DNA from: Macrothele yani
Taxonomy: Eukaryota; Arthropoda; Arachnida; Araneae; Macrothelidae
NCBI GenBank assembly: GCA_039090855.1
Contig: CM077010.1
Location: 41,992,905-42,056,904 of the forward strand
DNA length: 64,000 bases
Direction: 5' to 3'
This document shows, piece after piece, positions 50,948-61,934 of the stretch (positions are counted from its first letter, which is position 1; each line of letters starts with the position of its first letter). A program made the position numbers and the translations under genes. The notes under the pieces were generated by a model, which did no database searches, was not told where the DNA came from, and worked only from the letters and a program-made list of their open reading frames with translations.

Positions 50948-51038
50948 ACCGCCGGTAAGAAATGGAGGGATGCATTGATTTAACTAAAATTTTGGTAAAT
51001 TTCCCTCGAAAATTGCACTGCTTGTTTGAAATGCAATC

Positions 51039-51476
51039 TGTGACGTACTACATAGTTGACGTTTATGGCAAAACGACATGTAACAGTGATTAGCACTTGT
51101 CGGGGTATATTAATTGGGAAAGCATTGGGTTCCGGAGTAGAATCATGCGTATTCGATTACCTCTACCGGCAAATGGCCTTTTAAGATCTATTGGATCCCG
51201 AACGTTAAAAATGAATCTCCTGGCAATTGGGTACTTTGAAAAATGATAGATGTTTGTTCCACACATCATCTGGAATGAATAAGAATTCCTTCCTACGATT
51301 CCCGGCGCAGCCATTTCTCAAATGGGACGTGAATCGCGATATATGTGACGTACCTACTTCAGAGGTGACACTTGTCGCGATAAACTTCGTCGGTGTAGCG
51401 TAATTGGGAAAGTCTTCGTTCCGGAGCAGAAGGATGCAAGTTCGGATCCGCCACTTGCAAATGGGTTTTACGCTAT
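51039..51476 (+). mobile_element. TRIM-2: older, diverged relative of TRIM-1
   Basis: The left LTR (51039-about 51190) and right LTR (51344-about 51476) both start TGTGACGTAC. They share AATTGGGAAAG and GTTCCGGAG-AGAA. A PBS-like TGGATCCCGAAC (two mismatches to TRIM-1) lies at 51192-51203. The right LTR aligns with the TRIM-1 tRNA-like unit: GTCGGTGTAGCGTAATTGGG, then GTTCCGGAGCAGAAGGATGC and the B-box-like GTTCGGATCC. No clear target duplication remains. It lies 91 bp downstream of TRIM-1 in the same LINE. Confidence 0.78.
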
Positions 51477-51775
51477 AACCCCAGTCAAGTTTTATACGCC
51501 TATTAGTTTCTTCGATGTGGTCCGTTCTTTACATTCGTTGTGCAAGGTTGATGTTGTCATCAGTGACTTCTAAATTTGTACGACCAATCTCTAAGTTTTC
51601 AATCCTTTTAAACTCTTTGTACATTAGTTATGCTTTCTGTAAGTTCAACTGTAATACCACATCTTCGCTCCTGTGAGCAAGTTCTCAGATCAAACTGTGG
51701 CTCTTTTAGGCGAATACTTGCAAGGGTCTTGATCTCACAGACTACATACAGTCTTGTGACGATTATGTATGTTAA

Positions 51776-52286
51776 GGTGGAGGTTTAGTGATTTTGCTTT
51801 CTATACTTCCAATGGGAAAACGTCTGTACTCATTTTCTTCATAATTAATGCGTTCCCAAGGATGAAAATTTGCACATCGATTAAAATATTTTAATATTGT
51901 AACTTGGGATACTTAATATTTTCTAAAACATAACCATAATTAAGCAATCCAATATTTGTTTGTCTACTGACGTCATCAAAGTACAGGTCGCGCCATCGTT
52001 TTTCTAGTTTCAACACCACCAAAGGGAAAGTTATTGATTTTTAATATAATTATGGTTATGTTTTAGAAAATATTAAGTACTACAAGTTATAATATAAAGT
52101 AATTTTAATCGATGTTCAAATTTTCATCCTTGGGAGCACACTTATTCTGAAGGAAATATGTACAAAAGTTTTTCCATTGGAAGTATAGGAAACAAAATTA
52201 CTTGACGTCCACCTTAATTATGAAGAAAATATGTACAGAAGTTTGCCCATTGAAAGTATAGGAAACAAAATCACTGGATGTCCACC
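51776..52286. mobile_element. piggyBac-type MITE, copy 2 (TTAA-flanked), with duplicated right end
   Basis: TTAA at 51772-51775 and 52287-52290 flank the ends GGTGGAGGTTTAGTGATTTT and, in reverse, GGTGGACATCCAGTGATTTT. A second complete right terminus, also followed by TTAA (52214-52217), lies 73 bp inside, so the terminus is tandemly duplicated. The interior matches MITE copy 1 closely (GACGTCAT near 51968; CAACACCACCAAA near 52011). Confidence 0.88.
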
Positions 52287-52329
52287 TTAAGACAATACAA
52301 CGTGGTTTGTCAAAAATATTTATTTTTTC

Positions 52330-52925
52330 AAGTGAACCATGGTGTTTCTCTTGGTATTGAGATATTTTCATCAGAACGAATGGCACGTAAATATTCGAAT
52401 TGTATATGATATCATAAATGGTGTTTATAGTCACGGGTTTTGGTTAGTTGCTTCCAAGCGCTTGATAGAAATGGGGTGGATGCCATGTCATTAACAAGTT
52501 GCGAAGACTTCTGATATACTGTATAAAGCTTCCAAAATATCAAGTTTGATGGTTGAATCTGGCTTGTCAATTAGTTTTTCTTCTTCAAGGAGAAATCTAT
52601 GGTTCATTTTCGTAACAGGGTTTAGCCATCGATGACTTCTTTAGGTCACAATTCCGAATGTAGGTCTTGTGTGCCTTCAATCGAAAACGCAAGGCTCTAC
52701 GGGTCTGTCTTATATACGAAGCGCCACATTCACATGGCATTTGATAAATACACAACGAGGTTTTGTCTTCAACATAGTCCTTTGATCCTAAAAAGTTCAT
52801 TTTGTTCATGGGTTTAAAAATCCCTTTAAAATAAAAGGTTTTGAGAATTTTTGAAATTTTGAAGGCAATGTCACTGGAAAATGGAATAATGGCAAAATTC
52901 TCTCGCAATGGGCTCATCACAAGAG
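52330..52925 (-). pseudogene. Penelope-like element PLE-3, GIY-YIG region relic
   Basis: The minus-strand frame reads FSSDIAFKISKILKTFYFKG and IFKPMNKMNFLG. The nuclease core follows, CIYQMPCECGASYIRQTRRA, then LRFRLKAHKTYIRN. The consensus YIGQT has become YIRQT. The frame degrades after ENEP (52597), although further matching text appears to about 52440. Its CECG metal-knuckle style core differs from PLE-1 and PLE-2, so this is another PLE lineage. Confidence 0.82.
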
Positions 52926-53269
52926 TTATCTCATCTCAGGTTCTCTGGAAAAATCATTGCTCATTTACTGCAGGGCGGCCATTTCTGGTCACAGGTCCGA
53001 TTCAAACACAACTTACGCACAAAGGATGGAAAACAAAAGCGCATCGAGCTCTGCTTTTGTTTTTCAGACTTGCAGGTCATTGTTTATCTGGACCTCCGAC
53101 ATCATGGGAAGTTGACCTGCTTGGTTGGATATTCGAGACACCTCGTTTGCCATTCACAAACTCTTTGCTCAAACGAAAAGAAATATTTTCATCTAGAAGG
53201 GAACCTGTGACATAAATACCTTATGAATTTATATTTGTCTAAAACTACGCCATATTTGTCACCACTAAA
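52926..53269. other. no recognisable feature
   Basis: Overlapping plus-strand frames (52841-53215) have no motif I recognise. Confidence 0.4.
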
Positions 53270-53425
53270 ACTACTAGGTCTGAGACGCTGGCTTCAGCTT
53301 ACTCGTCTGGGATGTGGAATGCTGAATATTTGGCTGATAGCGCAGGTTCTGTCCATTTCCTGACCCCAAATTCGGGACGGTCAACTGCTTTAACCCTCAA
53401 AGTTGCTCATAGTGTTTGTTAAAAT
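53270..53425 (+). mobile_element. highly degraded SINE-1 copy
   Basis: GACCCCAAATTCGGGACGGT, CAACTGCTTTAACCC and AGTTGCTCATAGTGTTTGTT follow the SINE-1 body order with many changes. The head is poorly conserved. Confidence 0.5.
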
Positions 53426-53439
53426 CAAAACACAGCAAA

Positions 53440-53880
53440 AATCCTGCCAATTCATTGTTTCTCAACAAGTTGAACAGCGTCAAAATTCCTAGGGTGGTAT
53501 TTGTTGCAGAATGCATGACATACATCCACACACAATTTGTCTGAGATGGGAGCCACTTCGGAGTGTCTTGGGTTCCCAAAGCTTCTAAGACTTCCAATTG
53601 ATTGTTCCTCCGCAAGCTGAACAGCGTCAAAATTCGTCGAGGGCATTTGTAGCAGAATTTAACTACATGCCGTACATCCTCGCACAATTTGCCATAGATG
53701 GGAGCCACTTCGGAGTGTCTCGGGTTCCCAAAGCTTCCAAGACTTCCAATTGATTGTTCCTCCGCAAGCTGAACAGCGTCAAAATTCGTCGGGGGCATTT
53801 GTAGCAGAATTTAACTACATGCCATACATCCTCGCACAATTTGCCACGGATAGGAGCCACTTCGGAGTGTCTCAGGTTTA
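53440..53880. repeat. tandem repeat of about 150 bp, 3 copies
   Basis: GAACAGCGTCAAAATTC recurs at 53472, 53619 and 53771, each followed by ATTTGTAGCAGAAT, TCGCACAATTTGCC and GGAGCCACTTCGGAGTGTCT. Copies 2 and 3 are nearly identical; copy 1 is more diverged. Minus-strand frames across it are repeat translations. Confidence 0.92.
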
Positions 53881-55639
53881 AAGCTTCCGATCAAATTTCA
53901 GCAGACACTCTTCCTGTTGGTGTCCTTTATGCAAAACGTTCAAACGATTAACTCCCTAAACACCATCTGAAGTGAAACGGAATCTCCGGTGGCGTGAAGG
54001 TTTGGAAATTTTGAAACTTCTTCAGAATTCTTAAAACAACATAGCATAATAGATTTCACTTTACCTGGATTACGAAATCTGGAATTTATTCTGACATGGT
54101 AAGTGACGTAGATTAAGATGCTAGTAGTAGAAATTTAATTTGTTTCCATAATGTAAGGAAATATAATCTTCATTGTGTTGCCTAGCAACAGAAAGATACA
54201 TCGTAGTAAGTATATACAAAGGAAATAAAAAAACTGATTAATTGGAAGGAAATAAATTCCATTCGTTTCATACGTGCCTGTTCTGAAATATGGTAACTAT
54301 AAGCAAATTATCTGATAGGTTTAGATTATTAACTCGATTACTAACCACAAGCCACCTGTAATGATTTAAACGAGACAGAAATGAAGCGAGGCAGACTTGT
54401 TTATAAGGAGTAATTTATAACCCGGGACAAATGATTTAAAGTAACTTCCGAATCATGGCGGGTGTTTGAGGAACAGAAATGCTCTGTCCGCCGTGGACTT
54501 GTGGAATGAAAGACAACTAACAGGTAATTGCAGTAATTTTTGCTACGCTATAAAAAAAGTCATCGTGAATTAAAAAAAGATATTCCGAATTATACATTGA
54601 AAAATACTACAGCCTTCCCAAAGCTCCGAGTTGCTAAAATGATCGTACATACTCCGGCAACACGAGTTCGTTAATTAAAATTTACTTTTACTTTGGAATC
54701 ACTACTTTTTTTTTCAATCACTACTTTTTCTTTTATTAACTCCACTTAAACTTGAGTGCAGATTTGTGAAGCTTTACACACTAAATTCCATTCATTTGTT
54801 CCTAGAAGATAAATCAAAAGAATCGGTTCAAAACTTTTAGTTGCCTTTTTCAGGAGAGCTGCTTTTGTTACTCGTATTATCAGTGGATTTCCTCCACCTT
54901 CGGTTTCCTGCATAAATGGCGCATAAACCATGAGGCAATATTTTATTCGTTAGAATTTTTTATCACGACAGCGCAGGTCCATAATGAAGAAGTATGTCGT
55001 TTTGGGAGGTATGAATTCCGATTGGAAGGCAAAATGCAAATGCCCTCTTTGCACATTAATTCTTATCTCGTTCTGTTGTCTTAAAGAGCGCCCTTCGAAA
55101 GTGGTTAAATGCCATACGTTTCTCGTCCCGGGGAGATTAATCAATTAGATACTGCTAAAAAAGCGCTAACTTACGTTCACATTTACTACTTAACATTACA
55201 TGCATTGAGGATTAAATAATTTTACACCGAAGAAAGTATATCATGCGAATCCTCGTTATTAGTTGAGCTTCGTTTAATTGCAATCTTAAAGCGCTTTGAG
55301 ATTTTATTAAATCTCTGCATCTCAGGAGAGTTTTTTGGGGGAGAGGGGGAGGCTAACTGAAAAAGACTTTCTTTCGAAAAAAATTTAGAACAAAATATAG
55401 TGAAAACAAATTTATAACGTGGAACTGTACACAAACTATATTTAAAATAGTAAAACTGTCCTAATAGTCTGAATTTACTAGGGCGTAAAACAATTCAGTT
55501 TCCGAGCTTTCGTCAATCAGATAGTATTTTCAACAAAGATAGACATCTGGTTGATGTGCAGAAGCTATGGGGATTTAAATTCTGTTTTACACCAAAAAAG
55601 TTGGGTTTCCAGTTCTTATTTTTAAGTAGTAAAGAGAAA
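53881..55639. other. 1.7 kb without recognisable features
   Basis: AT-rich sequence on both strands; short frames only, no motif, repeat or RNA signature that I can support. Confidence 0.5.
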
Positions 55640-57392
55640 ATACTTCCATAATACACTGATGTCCAAAACTAAATTACGACTTATATTTGGACTAGTCAAA
55701 ATTTACTTCGATGTATCCAAAACTAAAGGACGAGATACATTTGGATTATTCAAACATTTCTTCCATAATACACTGATGACCAAAACTACAGGACGAGCTA
55801 AATTTGGACTTGTCAAAATTTACTTCGATGTATCCAAAACTAAAGAACGAGATACATTTCGACTATTCAAAATTTACTTCGATGTATCCAAAACTAAAGG
55901 ACGAGGTAAATTTGGACTTGTCAAAATTTACTTCAATGTATCAAAAACTAAAGGTCGAGATACATTTGGACTAGTCAAAATTTCCTTCCATAATACACTG
56001 ATGACCAAAACTAACGGACGAGGTACATTTGGACTAGACAAAATTTACTTCGATGTATCAAAAACTAAAGGACGAAGTACATTTGGACTAGTCAAAATTT
56101 ACTTCGATGTATCAAAAACTAAAGGACGAAGTACATTTGGACTGGTCAAAATTTCCTTCGATAATACACTGATGATTAAAACTAACGGACGAGGTACATT
56201 TGGACTAGTCAAAATTTACTTTGATGTATCAAAAACTAAAGGACGAAGTACATTTGGACTAGTCAAAATTTACTTTGATGTATCAAAAACTAAAGGACGA
56301 AGTACGTTTGGACTAGTCAAAATTTACTTCGATGTATCCAAAACTAAAGGACGAGATACATTTGGACTATTCAAACATTTCTTCCATAATACACTGATGG
56401 CCAAAACTACAGGACGAGCTAAATTTGGACTTGTTAAAATTTACTTCGATGTATCCAAAACTAAAGGACGAGGTACATTTGGACTAGTCAAAATTTCCTT
56501 CCATAATACACTGATGACCAAAACTAACGGACGAGGTACATTTGGACTAGTCAAAATTTACTTCGATGTATCAAAAACTAAAGGACGAAGTACATTTGGA
56601 CTAGTCAAAATTTACTTTGATGTATACAAAAACTAAAGGACGAGGTACATTTGGACTAGTCAAAATTTACTTCGATGTATAAAACTATAGGACAATGTAC
56701 ATTTGGACTAGTCAGAATTTACTTTGATGTATCAAAAACTAAAAGGACGATGTACATTTGGACTAGTCAAAATTTACTTTGATGTTTCAAAAACTAAAGG
56801 ACGAAGTACATTTGGACTAGTCAAAATTTACCTTGATGTATCAAAAACTAAAGGACGAAGTACGTTTGGACTATTCAAACATTTCTTCCATAATACACTG
56901 ATGACCAAAACTAAAGGACGAGATACATTTGGACTATTCAAACATTTCTTCCATAATACACTGATGACCAAAACTACAGGACGAGCTAAATTTGGACTTG
57001 TCAAAATTGACTTCGATGTATCCAAAACTAAAGGACGAGGTACATTTGGACTAGTCAAAATTTCCTTCGATAATACACTGATGACCAAAACTAACGGATG
57101 AGGTACATTTGGACTAGTCAAAATTTACTTTGATGTATCAAAAAGTAAAGGACGAAGTACATTTGGACTAGTCAAAATTTACTTCGATGTATCAAAAACT
57201 AAAGAACGAAGTGCATTTGGACTGGTCGAAATTTCCTTCGATAATACACTGATGATCAAAACTAACGGACGAGGTACATTTGGAGTAGTCAAAATTTACT
57301 TTGATGTATCAAAAACTAAAGGACGAGGTACATTTGGACTAGTCAAATTTACTTTGATAATACACTGATGTCCCAAACTAAAGGACGAGGTA
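55640..57392. repeat. 54-bp and 63-bp tandem array, about 30 units (left part)
   Basis: Type A units (54 bp) contain TTTACTTCGATGTATCAAAA. Type B units (63 bp) contain CCATAATACACTGATGACCA. Both share AAACTAAAGGACGAGGTACA and TTTGGACTAGTCAAAATTT. From 55659 the order reads about A B A A A B A A B A A A B A B A A, then continues less regularly. A frame of 325 codons (55659-56636) stays open because unit lengths are multiples of three; it repeats KTKGRSTFGLVKIYFDVS. The opposite strand is also open in places. The array resumes at 59494 after a Tc1-like insertion. Confidence 0.95.
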
Positions 57393-57897
57393 CAGTTGTG
57401 GCCAAACGTCATGCACCAGTAGACCGAAAGTCAATTTTTGATGTTTGAAGTCAACTTGTGCAGCGTAATGGTAAAGTCAGGAACACATATTATACATCAT
57501 TTTAAAGGAAATTTTATGCTGAATTCAAATATTTTTATAGAATATTATTATCAGTAATAGAAGTGCACTTACAAGCAAAAGTACAGCGTCTAGTCATAAA
57601 AAGCAAAAAATAGTGGAATTTGTGAAATTAGTGTACAATTCATTTAACGTAAAATTACTGTACAGTACATTATTGAAACTTGCAGGACACTTGAAATAAC
57701 GTACCAACAAGCAAAATACGCTTTCATATTTAATTGAATAACCACGGCTTCTTAGTAACAAAGTGCACCTTCTTGGCATGGAACTAATAACCTTCTCTAG
57801 TTGTCCATTGGTGATACGACGGTGTCATATGGCCTTAGAGTCAATTAATGCTGTTTTAGATGTGAGTTCTTTTTGACGGATCTTTTGCTTCTTTTTT

Positions 57898-57948
57898 TGT
57901 TTTTGGAGGTTTAACGAACACCGTGAGCAACTCATTGGGCTATAGTCT
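57898..57948 (-). mobile_element. SINE-1 3' tail fragment inside Tc1-E
   Basis: GGAGGTTTAACGAACACCGT then GAGCAACTCATTGGGCTATA is the SINE-1 3' end only, heavily 5'-truncated, with a T-run (A-tail) to its left. Confidence 0.85.
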
Positions 57949-57954
57949 TTTGTT

Positions 57955-58802
57955 TCAATCTCATCCACAGATTCTCTATGGGCTTAAGATCCGGTGACGT
58001 ACCGTCCACTGAAGTTTCTTATAACTTTTCGATTAAACCACTCGTCAACCAACTTTGGTCGGCGCGTTATTGTCCTGAAAGATAAAATTCCACAAGCCCA
58101 TGTCTTGTGCAGATGGTAGCATTTTTGACTCCAAAATATCCACATGTTTCGATAAATGCAATGGGACATCAACAGTCTGCAGACGGCTAACACCACTGGC
58201 TGAAATGCAGGACATAACTTCACCGAATGTGGGTGCTTGGTTGTTGGCTGGGTGCAGCATGCCTTATATCTTTCACCAGCCCGACGACGTACATGACTGT
58301 TTCCATTATTAGCGGAAATAATAACAGTTGTTTTATCACTGAAAATAAAATTTTTCCATTCATCAACAGTCCGATCCTTGTGCGCCTTGGCCCAAGCAAT
58401 TCTTTTGAGCCGTTGTTGTTCAGTAAGGAGAGGTTTTCGTGCAGCTTTTCATGCAGTCAGTCCATTTTCTTGTAGCCTACGACAAATTGTATGTGCAGAT
58501 GCAATAATGCCTACTTCATTTTCCCTCTGATTTCTTAAATCAGTGGCTGTTTTATACCTTGATGTTAAGAGACGACCAATCAACATGCGATCATCACGAT
58601 CAGCACAAATCCTTGGTCGACCTGTTCTTTTTTTGTTTCCCACACATCCAGTTTCTGCAACCTTTTTAATGGTGCACATGACAGTGGAATGATCACAGCC
58701 ACATTTAACAGCAATTTTAGAACTGCTGAATCCAACTTCATGCAAAGTAATAATTTTTGCCCTGGGTTGAAGAGGCAGGACCAATTTTCTGGTCTTTGAC
58801 AT
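57955..58802 (-). pseudogene. Tc1-E transposase relic
   Basis: Start near 58802: MSKTRKLVLPLQPRAKIITL, HTH VGFSSSKIAVKCGCDHSTVM and linker KKRTGRPRICADRDDRML. A second HTH (SAHTICRRLQENGLTA) leads to a stop, then KAARKPLLTEQQRLKRIAWA. The first Asp lies in IFSDKTTV where the following Glu is Lys. After a frameshift come CISASGVSRLQTVDV, FIFQDNNAP with the second Asp and SPDLKPIENLWMRLK with the Glu. The gene has stops and frameshifts throughout its length. Confidence 0.87.
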
Positions 58803-58892
58803 TCCGAAATTCAAATATGACCAGGAATTCTGCTTAAACTTCAGTCAACTGACTACAAGCAGCTGCGTGCTAAATCGGCAGATCAAATCATA

Positions 58893-59181
58893 TGTAGAGG
58901 GTTTTAGGAAGGGAGTGTCTGACCCGAGGTCTTAAACAACCCTTAGAAATAGGAAGCTAGAAGATTTGGGCTAGAGTGCCCGATAGGAAAGTGACACGGA
59001 AGCAAGGTAGAAAAGGAAAGGGAGACGAGGGGCCAGTACCCGTTGTCCGACGGCTTAACGTGCCCATCCGACGCACGGCGGATATATTTAGTGGTTCGAG
59101 AGTTCGCACCTGCCTGGGATCGAACCTGAGACCGTCCCCGTAGCAGTCACGAACGTTGACCACTAAGCCATCCGCTGCCCT
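58893..59181 (-). mobile_element. SINE-3 copy 2, inside Tc1-E
   Basis: On minus: GGATGGCTTAGTGGTCAACG (A box), CAGGTTCGATCCCAGGCAGG (B box), body with GTCGGATGGGCACGTTAAGC and end CTTCCTAAAACCCTC. It aligns with 21655-21943 throughout, with small indels. Confidence 0.87.
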
Positions 59182-59493
59182 CTAAGTCAGCAGACGATTC
59201 TACATCCTTTTGCATATCACTAGCGGACGTCGGAGAAAACTATAGTGAATTTGAGAGGCGCGAATGCTTTTCAAGAACTGGATTTGTGTTTCCTCTCTTG
59301 CACATTTTTGCTTGTAAGTTCACTTCTATTAGTGGTAATAACATCCTGTAAAAATATTTGAATTCAGCATAAAATGTCCTTTAAAATGCTGTATAATATG
59401 TACTCCTGACTTTACCATTACGCTGTATAAGTTGACTTCAAACATCAAAAACTGACTTTCGGTCTACTGGTACAGGCCTTTTGGCCACGATTG

Positions 59494-59658
59494 TACATTT
59501 GGAATAGTCAAAACTTGCTTCGATAATACATTGATGTTCAAAACTGAAGGACGAGGTACATTTGGAATAGTCAAAACTTGCTTTGATAATACTGATGTCG
59601 AAAACTAAACGACGAAGTACATTGCGACTAGTCAAAATGTGATTAGAAAATACACTGG
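59494..59658. repeat. right remnant of the 54/63-bp array
   Basis: Three diverged units (TACATTTGGAATAGTCAAAA, TTCAAAACTGAAGGACGAGG, AATACACTGGTG) continue the array after Tc1-E. Confidence 0.88.
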
Positions 59659-60281
59659 TGCAGAGTCGTGTGGTCAAATGAATCCCGTTTTCAAATGGAC
59701 GGAGATAACGGGAGGAAGCTGGTGTGGCGTCGACAGCATGAGGTTATGGCTCCGTCGTACCAGGTCGGCTATGTTCAAGATGATGGCGGCTCTGTGATGG
59801 TTTGGGGAGCCTTCTCATGGGATTCGTTAGGTCCCTTTGTTTATCTGGAGGGCTCCTTAATCGCTGCGCGCTACCAGCATGTGCTGCCTGATCACCAACA
59901 CGTTTTCATGGCCTTCGCGCATCCTGCAGCCGATTGTCTGTTTCTGCACGACAATGCTCCGCCCCACTGGGTCGCAACGACCCAGGCATAACTCGAGGAA
60001 CACTCATCTGAGTTTGGAACCATCCAGTGACCCCGGTGGTCCCCCGGATTTAAACCCTGTGGAAGCTGTCTGGGATTCAATGGAGCGGAACATTAGATCC
60101 ATGGATCCTGGAACGACGTCTTGGGTGGAGTTGTGGACAATGCTGAAACAGGCATGGCTGGCATTACCTCCAGAAACCCTCCAGCATCTGGTGAAGTCGA
60201 TGCCTTGGCGTTTATTGGCTGTTATTCGAGCTAGAGGAGAATCAAACTGTATTTGATTACCCCTGTCTTGTCCACTGCGTG
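59659..60281 (+). pseudogene. Tc1-like transposase, C-terminal two thirds, with right TIR
   Basis: The frame opens at WSNESRFQMDGDNGRKLVW (first Asp changed to Asn), then VMVWGAFSWDSLGPFVYLEG and FLHDNAPPHWVATTQA (second Asp). A stop and a frameshift follow, then GGPPDLNPVEAVWDSMERNI (Glu) and ETLQHLVKSMPWRLLAVIRA, stop at 60256. The spacing from second Asp to Glu appears to be 36. The right end GATTACCCCTGTCTTGTCCA...GCGTG is followed by TA (60282-60283). The left part is missing where the tandem array begins. Same family as 39960-40275. Confidence 0.87.
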
Positions 60282-60589
60282 TATTTTTCAAACTGAAGAT
60301 ATCTTTCATAAGTACAGGGAAAATTCCCAACTGCTTTCCAAACAACGCAGCTTTCCTTACTTAAACGAGTAATATTCACAAAATAAAAAGAGTTTTTTAG
60401 TGAATATTTGCTCATATTAACTGAGAAGCACTTTTAAAATCAATTACAGTTCCATGCTGAGTGCTCTCTGAATTACGACGACATACGTAATACTTTACAT
60501 GCCCTTCTTTCACCTGAAGAACGGCCGCCAGCCAGATTAGCATTGACTCTACTGTAATTCTTTACCGTTGTTTCTCGATCTGCAGCCAA

Positions 60590-61015
60590 GTTGTTTGTGT
60601 TGTAGCCTACAATTCTGATATGGAGCGAAATGGTGTGACCATATGCCTCACCTGGTGTTCCAAAACATTCCGAAGCTGTTCAATTGGCTAAGATCAGGTG
60701 CAATAGGCTGGCCTGATGACATGCATTAATTATCGACCTTGAAGAATCCATCCCTATCTGGGTGGAGATACAACATCATGAAGTTTATACATTGTCCTCA
60801 AGCACTCCGTGGCAGTGCCTATGCGTTGGTCTAAACACACCGGGAATTCCAGTTGATGCCAGCTAAACATACCCCATATCATACAGCCAGCGTGAATAGT
60901 AGAGGTAATGCATGAAGAATCCGTAGACTCCTGCTGGTGACACCAAATGCGATCTCGACCATCAGCAAAATAGAGTGAATACGATGATTCATCGGACCAA
61001 AAACCCGCTTCCAAT
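60590..61015 (-). pseudogene. Tc1-like transposase fragment
   Basis: The minus-strand frame from 61014 reads MEAGFWSDESSYSLYFADGR and DRIWCHQQESTDSS, then HAGCMIWGMFSWHQLEFPVC, the segment around the first catalytic Asp. Degraded text near 60680 (APDLSQLNSFGMFW) may be the SPDL-P-E region. No ends found. Flanked by the LINE 3' end at 61020. Confidence 0.78.
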
Positions 61016-61019
61016 ATTT

Positions 61020-61925
61020 CATTTCATTTATTGCATTTTAGTTGTTGCAAACATGGTATTACATTATCATAAATATATAGCACAAATAATATATTTTTGT
61101 AACAACAGGGAATGAGGGGGAAAAGGCCTGATAGGCCTTCTCTCACAGCATCAAAACTTTCATAAAAAAAAAAAAAAAAAAAAAAAAACATAAATAAGTT
61201 AAGTTTAACACAGCTAGGGTAGTACTATCAATTAATAAAGGTAATAATACATTATGAGCTTTTTTGGTCAGTAAGAAATGCCTGAGTTTCCCTTTAAATA
61301 TATTAATATTATTAGGTGATACAATATCAGTAGGAAATGTATTCCATAATGCAGGACCAGTATAATTAACAAATGATATAAATCGCTCTGTTAGTGGAAA
61401 CATGGGGATTCGTTTTTTTTTTGTCTCGTGGAGTAATCATGACTGTGAGTACTTATTGTAATTAAATCTTGGTAGTAACCATTTTTAATTCTCAAAAACA
61501 ACAGTTTACCTATACTATAGATATGCAATTGCTGAATAGTTAGTACATTAAAATCATTTGTACTAAGTCTAGTCTGAAAGACTGTATTTGAAAATTGAGT
61601 ATTTTGTAGTTTAAATTGTAGTAGTCTTATGAATCTATTCTGTAACGACTTAAGTTTTTTTCGTATTGTATAAGGTAGTCGATCCCCAAACAGATATACA
61701 ATAGATTAGATGAGACTGAATTAAAGTGTAGTATAATAAAATCATTAATTTTGGGGTTAAATTGGCCACTGCACTACTAATAACTCCTATATTTCTTGAG
61801 ATCTTATTAGAAAGGTAGTCAACATGTGAATTCGATTTTAAATCGTGCTGAATAATGATACCAAGATAGTTATGACTTTGAACCACTTCTATAGATGATC
61901 CAAGTAAATTAATATTCTCAATTAA
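61020..61925 (-). pseudogene. LINE (jockey/CR1/L2-like) reverse transcriptase 3' end with hairpin 3' UTR
   Basis: On minus, 61886-61650 reads HNYLGIIIQHDLKSNSHVDY, LSNKISRNIGVISSAVANL and YTLIQSHLIYCISVWGSTT, the RT thumb region. After frameshifts 61403-61143 gives RFISFVNYTGPALWNTFPTD and FKGKLRHFLLTKK, a common LINE C-terminus. The 3' part at 61105-61135 holds AAAAGGCCTGATAGGCCTTC, a small hairpin near the 3' end, and an A/T run at 61163-61186. Confidence 0.82.
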
Positions 61926-61934
61926 GGGATTGGG

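Larger units (their letters stand above)
49985..51770 (-). pseudogene. RTE-like LINE reverse transcriptase, split by two small LTR elements
   Basis: Three segments, 49985-50356, 50953-51038 and 51477-51770, are colinear with the LINE copies at 2956-3640 and 18955-19566. On minus the first segment begins with the RQSWGR-like C-terminus and the PRD-GRP region. The third holds IRRINRRIK-type sequence and further upstream RT. Compare CAAGTTTTATACGCC at 51486 and at 3478. The empty site for the first LTR element can be read as CTCGGGACCGCCGGTAAG. Confidence 0.82.
57393..59493 (-). mobile_element. Tc1-like element (Tc1-E) with about 215-bp terminal inverted repeats
   Basis: TA at 57391-57392 and 59494-59495 flanks the element. 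The ends CAGTTGTGGCCAAACG and, in reverse, CAATCGTGGCCAAAAG lead into inverted repeats that continue for about 200 bp (GTAGACCGAAAGTCA, GTTTGAAGTCAACTT, GAATTCAAATATTTTTA). It carries one transposase relic on minus plus a SINE-1 tail fragment and a SINE-3. It has landed on the TA of a GGTACATTTGGA phrase of the tandem array. Confidence 0.92.

Noticed and set aside
55659..56636. 325-codon ORF as a genuine repeat protein gene
   Set aside because: It is a translation of a 54/63-bp tandem array, the opposite strand is also partly open, and there is no signal for a promoter or conserved flank. Listed as repeat; kept as a finding only.
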